Origin: Rubrivivax sp.
GTDB taxonomy: Bacteria; Pseudomonadota; Gammaproteobacteria; Burkholderiales; Burkholderiaceae_C
Direction of reading: 5' to 3'
DNA: 64,000 nt
Assembly (NCBI GenBank): GCA_016789955.1
Contig: JAEUPB010000104.1
Location: 1-64,000, forward strand
In this document: piece by piece, positions 39,005-48,865 of the stretch
Numbering within the stretch: the first letter of the stretch is position 1
Layout of the letters: each line of letters opens with the position of its first letter
Position numbers and translations under genes: made by a program
The notes under the pieces: generated by a model
Database searches by the model: none
Seen by the model: the letters and a program-made list of their open reading frames with translations, nothing else
Told to the model about the DNA's origin: nothing

Positions 39005-40936
39005 TCAGCCTTGCTGCAGGGTCAGGCGGAACACCGCCACCGCGTCGACGAGCCGCGCCGCCTGCTGGCGCAGGCTCTCGGCCGCGGCTGCCGACTCCTC
39101 GACCAGCGCCGAGTTCTGCTGCGTGACCTGGTCCATCTGCGAGACCGCCTGGCCCACCTGGACCACGCCGTTGGCCTGCTCGCTGCTGGCGTGGCTGATC
39201 TCCGCGACGATGTCGCTGACGCGCTTGATCGCCGCCACCACCTCGTGCATGGTCTCGCCGGCGCGGTCGGCCTGCACCGACCCTTGCTCGACGCGATCCA
39301 CCGAGGCGCCGATCAGCGACTTGATCTCGCGCGCCGCGCCGGCCGCGCGCTGCGCGAGGCCGCGCACCTCGCCGGCCACCACCGCGAAGCCGCGGCCGTG
39401 CTCGCCGGCGCGCGCCGCTTCCACGGCGGCGTTCAGCGCGAGGATGTTGGTCTGGAACGCGATGCCGTCGATGGTGCCCGTGATCTCGGCGATGCGGCGC
39501 GCGGCCTCGTCGATGCGGTGCATGGTCTGCACCACGTCGGCCACCACGCTGCCGCCGCGCTGCGCCACCTCGCTGGCCGACTGCGCGAGCTGATCGGCCT
39601 GGCGCGCGTTGTCGGCGTTGTTGCGCACGGTGGACCCGAGCTGGTCCATCGTCGCCGCGGTCTGCTCCAGCGAGGCCGCCTGCTCCTCGGTGCGGCTGGA
39701 GAGGTCGTGGTTGCCCTGCGCGATCTGCATGCTCGCGGTGGCCACGCTCTGCGCGTTGCCGCGCACGAGGCCGACGACGTCGACCAGCCGCTCCTGCATG
39801 TCCTTCATCGCGCGCAGCAGGTCGGCCATCTCGTCGCGGCCGCTCACCACGATCGCGCCGGTGAGGTCGCCCGAGGCCACGCGGTGCGCGACCTCGACCG
39901 CCTCGCGCACGCTGCGCAGCATCGTGCGCACGATCACCCAGCCGAGCGCGAAGCCCACGCCGCCCAGCAGCAGCAGTGCCGCCAGCGTCACGCCCATCTG
40001 CCGCCGCGAGTCGACCACGCGGTCGTCCAGCAGCGTGCGCAGCGTGGCCGAGGCAGCCTCGGCGATCTTGAACTGCGCGTCGATGTGCGCGGTGGTCTCG
40101 CGGTAGTAGTCGGGCGGCGCCATCGTCGGGCGCTCGGCCTGCACGAGCTGGCGCTCGACCAGCTCGATGGCCGCGCCGGCGGCCTTCGCACCCTCGTCGA
40201 TGATCGGCCGGGCCGCGCGCTGCAGGCCGGCATCGGCGGCGGCCGCCTTGGTCAGCGCCGCCTGCGCCTGCTGCTGCGCCGAGCGGGCGCGGTCGGCCAG
40301 CGCTGCCATCTGCGCGCGGTCGAGTGCGCCGATCTCGCCCCTGGTGATCAAGCCCACGCCGCGGCCGCGCGCCTGCCCGAGCGCCTCGGTCAGCATCGGC
40401 AGGTGCACGAACGTGGCCTGGATCAGGTAGTAGGTGGCGGTCTCGGGGTCCAGCATCATCCCGGACACGTCGAGCACCGCGTCGAGCAGCGCGAGCTGGT
40501 CGGCCAGCAGCCCGGTGTGCCGCGCGAAGCTGTCGGGACCCTTGATGCGCCGGGCCGCGACGTCACCGGCCAGCGCCTTCCACGCCGCGGAGACCTTCTC
40601 CAGCGCCGGCAGCTGCGCCGCGTAGCCGGCCTGCTGCAGCGCCGTGCGCAGGCGCTCCAGCGTCTGCTCGGCCTCGGTGGCACGGGCCTCGCGCTCGGCG
40701 CGCAGCGCATCGTTGCCGGCGAGGAAGCCGGCCGACGAGCCGCGGTGCTTTTGGGTCAGCTGCACCAGCGCCAGCGCCGCCAGCGCGGGCGGGATGCCGC
40801 CGGCCTCCTGGCTGGCGACCTCGACGTTGCGCAGCTCGCTGCGGACCATCAGCGCGGACGGCACGAGCGCGCACAGCAAGGCCAGCAGGCCGACGATCGA
40901 GAACTGAGCGGACAGCCTCAGGTTGCGGACGAACAC
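39005..40936 (-). CDS. methyl-accepting chemotaxis protein with large N-terminal sensor
   Basis: A 643-residue receptor: N-terminal membrane helix ([19 protein letters not shown]), a periplasmic domain of about 285 residues that is mostly helical and contains [19 protein letters not shown], resembling nitrate/nitrite-sensing (NIT) domains, a second helix ([23 protein letters not shown]), HAMP ([16 protein letters not shown]) and the signalling tip [48 protein letters not shown]. The GTG start at 40936 follows AGGAG. It is the last gene of the chemotaxis series. Ligand is unknown; no CheR tether is present. Confidence 0.92.
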   Translation of the reverse strand: MFVRNLRLSAQFSIVGLLALLCALVPSALMVRSELRNVEVASQEAGGIPPALAALALVQLTQKHRGSSAGFLAGNDALRAEREARATEAEQTLERLRTALQQAGYAAQLPALEKVSAAWKALAGDVAARRIKGPDSFARHTGLLADQLALLDAVLDVSGMMLDPETATYYLIQATFVHLPMLTEALGQARGRGVGLITRGEIGALDRAQMAALADRARSAQQQAQAALTKAAAADAGLQRAARPIIDEGAKAAGAAIELVERQLVQAERPTMAPPDYYRETTAHIDAQFKIAEAASATLRTLLDDRVVDSRRQMGVTLAALLLLGGVGFALGWVIVRTMLRSVREAVEVAHRVASGDLTGAIVVSGRDEMADLLRAMKDMQERLVDVVGLVRGNAQSVATASMQIAQGNHDLSSRTEEQAASLEQTAATMDQLGSTVRNNADNARQADQLAQSASEVAQRGGSVVADVVQTMHRIDEAARRIAEITGTIDGIAFQTNILALNAAVEAARAGEHGRGFAVVAGEVRGLAQRAAGAAREIKSLIGASVDRVEQGSVQADRAGETMHEVVAAIKRVSDIVAEISHASSEQANGVVQVGQAVSQMDQVTQQNSALVEESAAAAESLRQQAARLVDAVAVFRLTLQQG

Positions 40937-41034
40937 GGGGACTCCTCGGATGGCCCGCCCAACGCGGACCCCACCCCTGCATTGACGGCCGTCCGCACCT
41001 GGTCGATTCGAGCGAAATGAGAGGATCGGGACGA

Positions 41035-43056
41035 TCAATCGTCCGCTTGCAGCAGTCGGTCGACGAGCGCCAGCAGTTCGACCAGGTCCAGCGGCTTGGC
41101 CAGGTAGTGCTCGAAGCCTGCGGCCAGCGCGGCCTGCACGTCGGCGGCCATCGCGTTGGCGCTCACCGCCACCACGGGGATGGCGGCGGTCTCGGGGTCG
41201 GCGCGCAGGCGCCGCAGCACTTCGTAGCCGTCGATGCCGGGCAGCTGGATGTCCAGCAGCACGAGGTGCGGCCGCTCGCGCCGGGCCAGCGCCAGCCCTT
41301 CCTCGGGCCAGGTCGCCATCGACAGCGCGACGCCCGGCCGCTGGGCCAGCATGCCTTCCATCAGCACCTGGTTGGTCGGGTTGTCCTCGATGTAGAGCAC
41401 GCGGCGGCGCAACGGCGGCGGCAGGTCGGCCGCGGCCGGCGCGCCCGAGGTGGCGGGCGCGACCGGCGCCCCGGCCATGGGCGCGGAGGCCACGCGGGGC
41501 AGGCGCACCCAGAACGTCGCGCCGGGGTCTGCGGCATCCTCGATGCCGATCTCGCCGCGCATCGCCTCGGTGAGCTGCTTGGACAGCGCCAGCCCGATGC
41601 CCGAGCCTTCGACGGCGCCATGCTGCGCCGACAGCCGCTCGAACGCCTGGAACAGCCGCGGGCGATCGGCGGCCGCGATGCCGGGCCCGTCGTCGCTGAC
41701 GGCGATGCGCACGCGGCTGCCCTCTCCGCGCACCGACAGGCGCACCTCGCCGCCCGGCCGGTTGTACTTGATGGCGTTGCCGAGCAGGTTCAGCAGCACC
41801 TGCTTCAGCCGCACGGCATCGGCGTGCACGTGCAGCGTGCCGCCCGGTGCCCGCGCCGGCAGCCGCACGCCGCAGGCCTGCGCCATCGGCGCCACCAGGT
41901 GCAGGCAGTCGTCCACCAGCGGCGCCACGGCCACCGGTTCGGGCACCAGCGTCAGCGCGCCGGTCTCCACGCGGGTGACGTCCAGCACGTCGTTGATGAG
42001 CGCGAGCAGGTGGCGGCCGCCGCGCAGCAGCTCCTGCACGCGCGTGGCCTGCACGGCATCCAGGGGGTGGCGCGGGTCGGACTCGAGCAGCTGCGCGAAA
42101 CCGAGGATCGCGTTCATCGGCGTGCGCAGCTCGTGCGAGATGCGCGACAGGAAGTCCGACTTGGCGCGGTTGGCGCGCTCGGCCTCCTCCTTCGCAGCGA
42201 TCAGTGCCTGCTCGCCGTCCACGCGCGCGGTGATGTCGCTGTAGGTGCGCACCAGACCGCCGTCCGGCCCCGGGAACGTGGTGATCTCGATCTCGCGGCC
42301 GTCGGGCGTGGTGCGGCGGTAGTGGTCACGGGGGACGACGCCCAGCGGTCGGGGAGAGCCGTCGGCCTGGCGCATCGCCACCAGCCGCTTGCGGCTGATC
42401 TCGAGCTCGGCGCCATCGAGCAGCCCGGCGTCGATCTGGTAGGCGATGATGTCGATGAACGACGGGTTGCCCTCCATCAGCGATTCGGGCAGCTTCAGCA
42501 GTTCGAGGAACCGGCGGTTCCAGGCGTTGACGCGGCCGTGCGCATCGATGCTCAGCACGCCCTGGTCGAGGGTGTCGAGCGTGCGCTCGAGCACGCGCGA
42601 CTCGTGCGCCAGCAGCTCGCTGGTCAACCGCACCTGGCGCTCGGCGCGCCGCTGCGCGCTGATGTCGGAGAACAGGCCGATGGCGCCGATCTTGCGGCCG
42701 TCGCCGTCGAACACCGGCGTGGCGTTGTTGTAGCAGTCCACCAGCGTGCCGTCGGCCCGCCGCAGCGCGATCGTGTAGCCCTCGGCCACGCCCTGGGCGC
42801 GCAGCATCACGTGGTGGCGGAAGATCGCCTCGTTCTCGGCGTCGACCCAGTCGTAGATCGTGGTGCCCAGCATCGCCTCGCGCGTGGTGCGCAGCATGCG
42901 GCACATCGCCGGGTTGGCGTCGATCGTCAGCAGGTCGTTGTCGATCAGCCAGTAGCCCTGCTCGGTGCGTTCGAGCAGCAGCGTGAGCATGTCCTGCCGC
43001 GCCAGGCGCGACAGCGCCCCGTCGCGGGCGGCGCTGTCGTCGGGAGGCACGGACAT
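41035..43056 (-). CDS. PAS hybrid sensor histidine kinase with receiver domain
   Basis: A 673-residue soluble kinase: PAS domains at about 25-145 ([22 protein letters not shown]...[17 protein letters not shown]) and 160-285 ([22 protein letters not shown]...[11 protein letters not shown]), dimerisation domain with [17 protein letters not shown], ATPase domain ([29 protein letters not shown]), and a C-terminal receiver ([39 protein letters not shown]). It lies between cheW and a chemoreceptor gene, so a role near motility is likely. Start at 43056 (MSVPP) is chosen; ATG at 43065 is also possible. Confidence 0.88.
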   Translation of the reverse strand: MSVPPDDSAARDGALSRLARQDMLTLLLERTEQGYWLIDNDLLTIDANPAMCRMLRTTREAMLGTTIYDWVDAENEAIFRHHVMLRAQGVAEGYTIALRRADGTLVDCYNNATPVFDGDGRKIGAIGLFSDISAQRRAERQVRLTSELLAHESRVLERTLDTLDQGVLSIDAHGRVNAWNRRFLELLKLPESLMEGNPSFIDIIAYQIDAGLLDGAELEISRKRLVAMRQADGSPRPLGVVPRDHYRRTTPDGREIEITTFPGPDGGLVRTYSDITARVDGEQALIAAKEEAERANRAKSDFLSRISHELRTPMNAILGFAQLLESDPRHPLDAVQATRVQELLRGGRHLLALINDVLDVTRVETGALTLVPEPVAVAPLVDDCLHLVAPMAQACGVRLPARAPGGTLHVHADAVRLKQVLLNLLGNAIKYNRPGGEVRLSVRGEGSRVRIAVSDDGPGIAAADRPRLFQAFERLSAQHGAVEGSGIGLALSKQLTEAMRGEIGIEDAADPGATFWVRLPRVASAPMAGAPVAPATSGAPAAADLPPPLRRRVLYIEDNPTNQVLMEGMLAQRPGVALSMATWPEEGLALARRERPHLVLLDIQLPGIDGYEVLRRLRADPETAAIPVVAVSANAMAADVQAALAAGFEHYLAKPLDLVELLALVDRLLQADD

Positions 43057-43126
43057 GGGGCGCATTGTCGCGCCCGACGCCGCAAGGACCTGCAGGGGCC
43101 GCACGGACGCACCGGCCCGGGGCGTA

Positions 43127-43684
43127 TCAGTGCTTGATCAGCCCCATCTCGGCGCTGCTCATCAGGCCTTCGATGTCCATCAGGATCAGCATGCGCTCGC
43201 CGGCGTCGTCGCCCTGGCCGGTCTTGATGCTGCCGATGCCGGTGATGTAGCCGCTGTCGATGGCGCTGTCGAGTTCCGGAGCCGGCTTGATGTGTTCCTT
43301 CTGCAGCTCGAGGACGTCGGACACGGAGTCGACCACGGCGCCGATCACGCGGCCCTTGACGTTCAGCACGATGACGACGGTGAAGTCGTTGTACTCGGCC
43401 TTCTCGCAGTTCAGCTTCAGGCGCAGGTCGATGATCGGCACGATCACGCCGCGCAGGTTGACCACGCCCTTGATGAACGACGGCGCATTGGCGATGCGCG
43501 TGGGCTGCTCGTAGGAGCGGATCTCCTGCACCCGCAGGATGTCGATGCCGTACTCCTCGGCGCCGAGCTTGAAGGTGAGGAACTCGCCACCGCTGGCGCG
43601 CGCCTCGCCGGCGGCGGGGCCTGCTGCCGCGGCGCGGCTGGCTTCGTGGCGGGCGACGACGTTGGCTTCGGCAATCATTTCCAT
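43127..43684 (-). CDS. cheW: chemotaxis coupling protein CheW
   Basis: A 185-residue adaptor joining chemoreceptors to CheA. The SH3-like CheW fold is clear: [21 protein letters not shown], then [22 protein letters not shown] (receptor- and CheA-binding face), [24 protein letters not shown] and [27 protein letters not shown]. The N-terminal 30 residues are an Ala-rich extension. GGAG stands 7 nt before the ATG at 43684. It lies between an MCP gene and a kinase gene in the chemotaxis series. Confidence 0.96.
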   Translation of the reverse strand: MEMIAEANVVARHEASRAAAAGPAAGEARASGGEFLTFKLGAEEYGIDILRVQEIRSYEQPTRIANAPSFIKGVVNLRGVIVPIIDLRLKLNCEKAEYNDFTVVIVLNVKGRVIGAVVDSVSDVLELQKEHIKPAPELDSAIDSGYITGIGSIKTGQGDDAGERMLILMDIEGLMSSAEMGLIKH

Positions 43685-43781
43685 GGCGTTCTCCGGGGGC
43701 AGGTGCGGCGCGGAGGCTCCGCGCGGATTCGGTATATCGGCAGCCGGGTGGCGTACTTGAGGGCGGGCCGGCAGGAGGGGC

Positions 43782-45644
43782 TCAGAAGGTTTCCCAGTCG
43801 CCGTCGTCGGAGGCCGGGGCGGCGGCCAGCGGCCGGGCCGCGGGCTCGGCGGCCGCTGCGGGGCGGCTGGCAGGCGATGGCGAGCGGGGCGTGCTGGCGG
43901 GTGAACTGTCGGACGCGAACGACGCACCCGGCGCCGGGGCCGGGGCCGCGGCCTTGGACAGCACCTGCTGCGTGGCGGCGCGCGGCGTCAGCGACGCGGG
44001 CGCTGCGGCCTTCGCCGGCACCGGCGATGCGGCAGCGGCCGGCGCGCGGACGGGAGCGGGCGAGGTGAACGTCGACGGCGTGGCACGCGGCGCCGCGGCG
44101 GTCACCGCGGTGCGGAAGCGCGAAACGGTCTCGGCCAGGCGCGCGGCCTGTTCCTTCAGGCTCTCGGCGGCGGCGGCCGACTGTTCCACCAGCGCGGCGT
44201 TCTGCTGCGTCATCTGGTCGAGCTGCGACACGGCGCTGTTGACCTGCCCGATGCCCTGGCTCTGCTCGCTGGCGGCGGCGCTGATCTCGCCGATGATGTC
44301 GGAGACGCGCTGCACGCTGGCGACGATCTCGGTCATCGTGCTGCCGGCCTCCTGCACGAGGCGCGAGCCGCTCTCGACCTTTTCGACGCTGGCGCCGATC
44401 AGGCTCTTGATCTCGCGCGCGGCCTCGGCGCTGCGGCCCGCGAGGCTGCGCACCTCGCCGGCCACCACCGCGAAGCCGCGCCCTTGCTCGCCGGCGCGCG
44501 CGGCTTCCACCGCGGCGTTCAGCGCCAGGATGTTGGTCTGGAACGCGATGCCGTCGATGGTGCCGATGATGTCGGCGATGCGCTGGCTGCTGGCGTGGAT
44601 CGACTCCATCGTCTGCACCACCTGCGAGACGACCTCGCCGCCGCGCTGAGCCACCGCGCTGGCCGAGCCGGCGAGCTGGTTGGCGGTGCGCGCCGAGTCG
44701 GCGGTCTGCGCCACCGTGCCGGTCAGCGTCTCCAGCGAGTTCGACGACTCCTGCAGGCGGCTGGCCGTGGTCTCGGTGCGCTGGCTCAGGTCGCTGTTGC
44801 CGCGGGCGATCTCCTCGGCCGCCGAGCCCACCGACTGGATGCCGGTGCGCACGTCGGACACCAGCGTCGCCAGCCGCGCCTGCATCTCGGAGAGGGCGCG
44901 CAGCAGCTCGGCGGTCTCGTCGCGGCCGTCGGCGCGGATCTCGCGCGTCAGGTCGCCCGAGGCCACGTGCCGCGCCACCGCGAGCGCTTCCTCCATCGGC
45001 CGCACGATCGAGCGGGCGATGGCCACCGCCAGGCCCGTGCCGGCCAGCAGCGAGACCAACCCCAGCGCGATCAGGATCGACTGGTTGCGCTTGGCATCCG
45101 CCTGGATGCGGGCACCGGCCTCGTCGATGGTCTTCTGCTGCAGGTCCAGGAAGGCCTGCACGCTGGCGAGATAGACGTTGGCGGCGCTCAGGAAGTCATT
45201 CGCGAAGAGGCGGTTGGCCTCGTCGGTCTTGCCGTCCTTCTTGGCGTCCAGCACCTTCTGGCGCGCGCCGAGGAAGACCTTGCGCAGCTCGGCCGAGTTG
45301 GAGAGCATCTTCTGCTCCTCGGCGTCGGCAACCTTGCCGAGCTGCTCGAACACGGCGTTGGTGCGCGCGGTGGTGGCCTTGATGTCCTCGGCGAACACCG
45401 CGTCCAGCGAGGTGTCGCTGCTCTTGGCGATGGCGGTGGTGCGCTTGACGCCGGCGGTGATGTTGCGGAACCACTCGTGCGCGAGCCTCTCCTTCACGAG
45501 CGGGTCGCTCATCATCGTGGCGGCGTCGCCGGCGGCGGAGCGGATGCACCACAGCGCCACCAGCGAGGCCAGCAGCACCAGCGCGAGCACCGCGCCGAAG
45601 CTGACGCTCAGGCGCTGCGAGATGCGGAGTCGGTCGAGGATCAC
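43782..45644 (-). CDS. methyl-accepting chemotaxis protein with C-terminal DWETF tether
   Basis: A 620-residue receptor: N-terminal membrane helix ([21 protein letters not shown]), a four-helix periplasmic sensor of about 155 residues, second helix ([23 protein letters not shown]), HAMP and the signalling hairpin ([35 protein letters not shown]). After the hairpin comes a flexible Ala/Pro/Ser linker of about 100 residues ending in DGDWETF. This xWxxF pentapeptide is the docking site for CheR and CheB in E. coli Tar/Tsr (NWETF). The start is GTG at 45644 with AAGGA upstream. It is encoded directly after cheA. Confidence 0.94.
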   Translation of the reverse strand: MILDRLRISQRLSVSFGAVLALVLLASLVALWCIRSAAGDAATMMSDPLVKERLAHEWFRNITAGVKRTTAIAKSSDTSLDAVFAEDIKATTARTNAVFEQLGKVADAEEQKMLSNSAELRKVFLGARQKVLDAKKDGKTDEANRLFANDFLSAANVYLASVQAFLDLQQKTIDEAGARIQADAKRNQSILIALGLVSLLAGTGLAVAIARSIVRPMEEALAVARHVASGDLTREIRADGRDETAELLRALSEMQARLATLVSDVRTGIQSVGSAAEEIARGNSDLSQRTETTASRLQESSNSLETLTGTVAQTADSARTANQLAGSASAVAQRGGEVVSQVVQTMESIHASSQRIADIIGTIDGIAFQTNILALNAAVEAARAGEQGRGFAVVAGEVRSLAGRSAEAAREIKSLIGASVEKVESGSRLVQEAGSTMTEIVASVQRVSDIIGEISAAASEQSQGIGQVNSAVSQLDQMTQQNAALVEQSAAAAESLKEQAARLAETVSRFRTAVTAAAPRATPSTFTSPAPVRAPAAAASPVPAKAAAPASLTPRAATQQVLSKAAAPAPAPGASFASDSSPASTPRSPSPASRPAAAAEPAARPLAAAPASDDGDWETF

Positions 45645-45680
45645 GGCGCGTTCCTTGTCGTTGTGGGTGCGGGGGCTGGT

Positions 45681-47816
45681 TCAGTGGCGCGAGCGGCGCA
45701 CCAGCGAGCCGACGTCCAGGATCAGCGCGACGCGGCCGTCGCCCATGATCGTGGCGCCGGAGACGTCCTCGACCTTGCGGTAGTTGCTCTCGAGGTTCTT
45801 CACCACGACCTGCTGCTGCCCGAGCAGCTCGTCGACCAGCAGCGCCACGCGCCCGCCCTCGGCCTCGACCACCACCATGATGTTGGAGACGTGCTCGAAG
45901 TCGAAGCGCGGCACGTCGAAGACCTTCTCGAGGTCCAGCACCGGCATGTACTCGTCGCGCACTTCCACCACGCGGCCGGAGCTGCCGATCGTGCGGATCA
46001 TGCCGTCGCGCACCTGGAACGACTCGACCACCGACGACAGCGGCAGGATGTAGCACTCCTCGCCCACGCCGACGCTCATGCCGTCCATGATCGCCAGCGT
46101 CAGCGGCAGCCGCACGCGCACGGTCATGCCGTAGCCCTCGGCGGAGTCGATCTCCACGGTGCCGCCCAGCGACGCGATGTTCTTCTTCACCACGTCCATG
46201 CCCACGCCGCGGCCGGACACGTCGGTCACCTGCTCGGCGGTGGAGAAGCCCGGCGCGAAGATCAGCGCGTAGACCTCCTGGTCGGTCATCGAGTCGGGTG
46301 CGTCCAGGCCGCGCTCGCGCGCCTTGGCCACGAGCTTGGCGCGGTTCAGGCCCTTGCCGTCGTCGCGCACCTCGATGACGATGGAGCCGCCCTGGTGCGA
46401 CGCGATCAGCGTGATCGTGCCGTGCTCGGGCTTGCCCTTGGCCAGCCGTTCGGCCGGCGTCTCGATGCCGTGGTCGCAGCTGTTGCGCACCAGGTGGGTG
46501 AGCGGATCGGTGATCTTCTCCACCAGCCCCTTGTCGAGTTCGGTGGCCTCGCCCTGCGTGACCAGCTCGACCTTCTTGCCGAGCTTGCCCGCCAGGTCGC
46601 GCAGCATGCGCGGGAAGCGGTTGAAGACCATCGACATCGGGATCATGCGGATCGACATCACGGCTTCCTGCAGGTCGCGCGTGTTGCGTTCCAGGTCCGC
46701 CAGGCCCGAGGCGAGCTGCTGGTACAGCGCCGGGTCGACCTGCTTGCCGTTCTGCGCCAGCATGGCCTGCGTGATGACGAGCTCGCCCACCAGGTTGATC
46801 AGCTGGTCGACCTTGTCCACCGACACGCGCAGCGTGGCGTCGGGCGTGGTCGGTGTCGGCTTCTCGGCCTTCACGCCGGCGGCCTTGGCCACCGGGGCGG
46901 CCACCGGCACGGGCTCGGCCCTGGGCGCGGCGGGCGCGGCGTCCTGGCCCTGCACCGGCGCGCCGGGCGCGTCGTCGAAGAAGCCGTAGCCGGGGTCCTT
47001 GGCGGGTGCGGCCTCGGCGGGCGGCGCGCCGGGCGCGCCCTCGTGGAAGCCGTAGCCGTCGTTGAGCGCGGCGAGCTTGACGCGGTCGCGGTCGACGTGG
47101 AAGGTGAACAGGTCCAGCAGGTCCTGGTCGCTGGAGCTGGTCAGCACCTTGTAGCGGCGCACGCCGTCGGCCGGGCGGCCGCCGTCCAGCGGCTCGATGG
47201 TGCCGAGGTCGGTGATCTCCTTGAACAGATCGACGAGGTTGTCGGCCTGCGACAGGTCCTCCAGCGGCCCGACGGTCAGCTCGAGCTGGCGCAGCATCTT
47301 CGACTTGGCCGCCGGAGCGACCGGAGCCGGGGCCGGCGCGGCCGCGCGCGGCGCCGCCGCGGCGGGTGTGGAGGGTGCCAGCACCGGCGCTCTGCCGCCC
47401 TCGGCCATCGCCTTGATGCCGAACAGCAGTTCGGTGGTGTCGATCGGTGCGCTGCCGTTGCCCTGGTGGCGCGCCAGCATCGCCTTCAGCGCGTCGCCCG
47501 AGGCGAGCAGCACGTCGACCATCGGCGCGGTGGGTGCCAGCTCGCGGCGGCGCAGCTTGTCCAGCAGCGTCTCCATCTCGTGCGTCAGCTCGGCCACGTC
47601 GGAGAAGCCGAAGGTGGCCGCACCGCCCTTGACCGAGTGCGCGCAGCGGAAGATCGCGTTCAGCGACTCGTCGTCGGCGTTCTCGAGGTCGACGTTCAGG
47701 AGCATCTGCTCCATGTTCTCGAGGTTCTCGCCGGCCTCCTCGAAGAAGACCTGGTAGAACTGGCTGAGATCGATGCCGGCGGACAGGTGGCCGCCTTCGT
47801 TGGTCATTTCGCCCAT
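45681..47816 (-). CDS. cheA: chemotaxis histidine kinase CheA
   Basis: A 711-residue kinase. P1 (HPt) holds the phosphorylated His60 in AHSVKGGAATFGF. A P2-like region and long Ala/Pro linkers follow at about 130-350, then P3 dimerisation (VSVDKVDQLINLVGELVITQAML), the P4 ATPase (LTHLVRNSCDHGIE, DDGKGLN, GRGVGMDVVKKNI) and the P5 CheW-like domain (LPLSSVVESFQVRDG, LLVDELLGQQQVVVKNL). It phosphorylates the CheY encoded just upstream. The ATG at 47816 follows GGAG; MTNEGG at 47807 is an alternative start. Confidence 0.96.
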   Translation of the reverse strand: MGEMTNEGGHLSAGIDLSQFYQVFFEEAGENLENMEQMLLNVDLENADDESLNAIFRCAHSVKGGAATFGFSDVAELTHEMETLLDKLRRRELAPTAPMVDVLLASGDALKAMLARHQGNGSAPIDTTELLFGIKAMAEGGRAPVLAPSTPAAAAPRAAAPAPAPVAPAAKSKMLRQLELTVGPLEDLSQADNLVDLFKEITDLGTIEPLDGGRPADGVRRYKVLTSSSDQDLLDLFTFHVDRDRVKLAALNDGYGFHEGAPGAPPAEAAPAKDPGYGFFDDAPGAPVQGQDAAPAAPRAEPVPVAAPVAKAAGVKAEKPTPTTPDATLRVSVDKVDQLINLVGELVITQAMLAQNGKQVDPALYQQLASGLADLERNTRDLQEAVMSIRMIPMSMVFNRFPRMLRDLAGKLGKKVELVTQGEATELDKGLVEKITDPLTHLVRNSCDHGIETPAERLAKGKPEHGTITLIASHQGGSIVIEVRDDGKGLNRAKLVAKARERGLDAPDSMTDQEVYALIFAPGFSTAEQVTDVSGRGVGMDVVKKNIASLGGTVEIDSAEGYGMTVRVRLPLTLAIMDGMSVGVGEECYILPLSSVVESFQVRDGMIRTIGSSGRVVEVRDEYMPVLDLEKVFDVPRFDFEHVSNIMVVVEAEGGRVALLVDELLGQQQVVVKNLESNYRKVEDVSGATIMGDGRVALILDVGSLVRRSRH

Positions 47817-47836
47817 CGCAACTGCTCCGTCCGTCT

Positions 47837-48199
47837 TCAGCGGATGACCTTGCCGATCACCTCGATCAGCTTGGTCGGATCGAACGGCTTGACGAGCCAG
47901 CCGGTGGCGCCCGCGGCGCGGCCGGCCTGCTTCATCTGGTCGCTGGACTCGGTGGTCAGGATCAGGATCGGCGTGGCCTTGAACTTGGGGTTCTCGCGCA
48001 GCTTCCTGGTCAGGCTGATGCCGTCCATGCGCGGCATGTTCTGGTCGGTCAGCACGAGGTTGAAGTCGCGCGTGTTGGCCTTCTCCCACGCGTCTTGGCC
48101 GTCCACGGCCTCCACGACGTTGAAACCGGCGTTCTTCAGCGTGAAGGACACCATCTGGCGCATCGAGGCGGAATCGTCGACGGCGAGGATCGAATGCAT
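47837..48199 (-). CDS. cheY: chemotaxis response regulator CheY
   Basis: A 120-residue single receiver domain. Acidic pocket VDD (residues 8-9), phosphorylated Asp52 in LTDQNMPRMDG, Thr in LTTESS and the conserved Lys in LVKPFDP are all present. Phosphorylated by CheA, it binds the flagellar motor switch. It lies between cheA and the FQDM-motif gene, with 20 nt to cheA, in one transcript. Confidence 0.96.
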   Translation of the reverse strand: MHSILAVDDSASMRQMVSFTLKNAGFNVVEAVDGQDAWEKANTRDFNLVLTDQNMPRMDGISLTRKLRENPKFKATPILILTTESSDQMKQAGRAAGATGWLVKPFDPTKLIEVIGKVIR

Positions 48200-48233
48200 G
48201 GTCAGAGCTCCGGTGGTCTTGTGGGGCGCGGGG

Positions 48234-48701
48234 TCAGAACAACTCGATGGAGCCCGCGTCCATCTCGTCCTGGGTCACGGGATTCGGGCGCAGCGGCGCT
48301 TCGTCGACGACGGTCTCGCCGTCCTCGTCGTCGCCCATCGCCTCCAGGGCCAGCCGGTCGGCGCAGCTGCGCAGCCTCCGCGTGGTGTGCGCGATGAGCT
48401 GCGTGGCCATGTCCTGGAACTGCATGGCGGTGATCGCGCCGCCCAGCGTCTGCTGGGTGTCGCTGAGCGTCTCGAGCGCGTCGGACGTGAGCGTCTCGCT
48501 GTCGATCTCGCTCATCACGGCCGCCAGCCGGGCGCTGGCGCCCGTGAAGTGGCCCATCAGCGCCTGCCCGGCATCGTCCAGCAGGCGCTGCAGGCGTTCG
48601 AGGTCGTTGCTGGCCACCAGCAGGTGGTCCTGCAGGTCCGCGGCGGTGAACAGGGCCATGCCCGCCGGGGGGTCTCCGGCCGCACTGTCCAGGTTGATCA
48701 T
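48234..48701 (-). CDS. conserved chemotaxis-operon protein with AMQFQDM motif
   Basis: A 155-residue helical protein at the head of the chemotaxis series. Features: two long helices (TAADLQDHLLVASNDLERLQRLLDDA and SARLAAVMSEIDSETLTSDALETL), then AMQFQDMATQLIAHTTRRL, and an acidic tail ending ELF. The FQD-M--Q segment resembles the active-site-bearing helix of CheZ phosphatases and a motif in other helical chemotaxis-linked proteins, but the overall length is shorter than CheZ (about 200). I therefore do not assign CheZ. AGGAT precedes the ATG at 48701; MALFTA at 48659 is an alternative start. Confidence 0.6.
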   Translation of the reverse strand: MINLDSAAGDPPAGMALFTAADLQDHLLVASNDLERLQRLLDDAGQALMGHFTGASARLAAVMSEIDSETLTSDALETLSDTQQTLGGAITAMQFQDMATQLIAHTTRRLRSCADRLALEAMGDDEDGETVVDEAPLRPNPVTQDEMDAGSIELF

Positions 48702-48762
48702 GGGGATCCTGTGGTTGCGTGTCGCCCCGTCCGGATCGCTTTCGTCCAGGGCTCGAACCCAT

Positions 48763-48770
48763 TTTTCGGC
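48763..48770 (-). promoter_or_regulatory. GCCGAAAA, possible sigma-28-like -10 of the che series
   Basis: On the minus strand, GCCGAAAA lies 62 nt before the first gene of the chemotaxis series and resembles the flagellar sigma-28 -10 consensus GCCGATAA. A matching -35 (TAAAG) is not clearly present, so this is tentative. Confidence 0.25.
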
Positions 48771-48794
48771 AGGGGTCGGCCCGACATTGACCCG

Positions 48795-48817
48795 AACACC
48801 GGGGTGAAGCCGGTGTT
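48795..48817. promoter_or_regulatory. inverted repeat in the che/kinase divergent gap
   Basis: AACACCGG (48795-48802) and CCGGTGTT (48810-48817) form an 8-bp inverted repeat with a 7-nt spacer, midway between the divergent starts at 48701 and 48866. A terminator is unlikely in this position, so it may be a regulator-binding site. The protein is unknown. Confidence 0.4.
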
Positions 48818-48865
48818 TCTCGACTCCGGGGAGCCCGACGGCCTCCTGGCGGATACTCCCGCGGC

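Noticed and set aside
36883-39126. Alternative plus-strand frame overlapping the FtsX-like permease
   Set aside because: It is Arg/Ala/Gly-rich without motifs, while the permease frame has clear membrane helices and family sequence.
48795-48817. Rho-independent terminator
   Set aside because: The hairpin lies between two divergent start regions, so there is no transcript end to serve.
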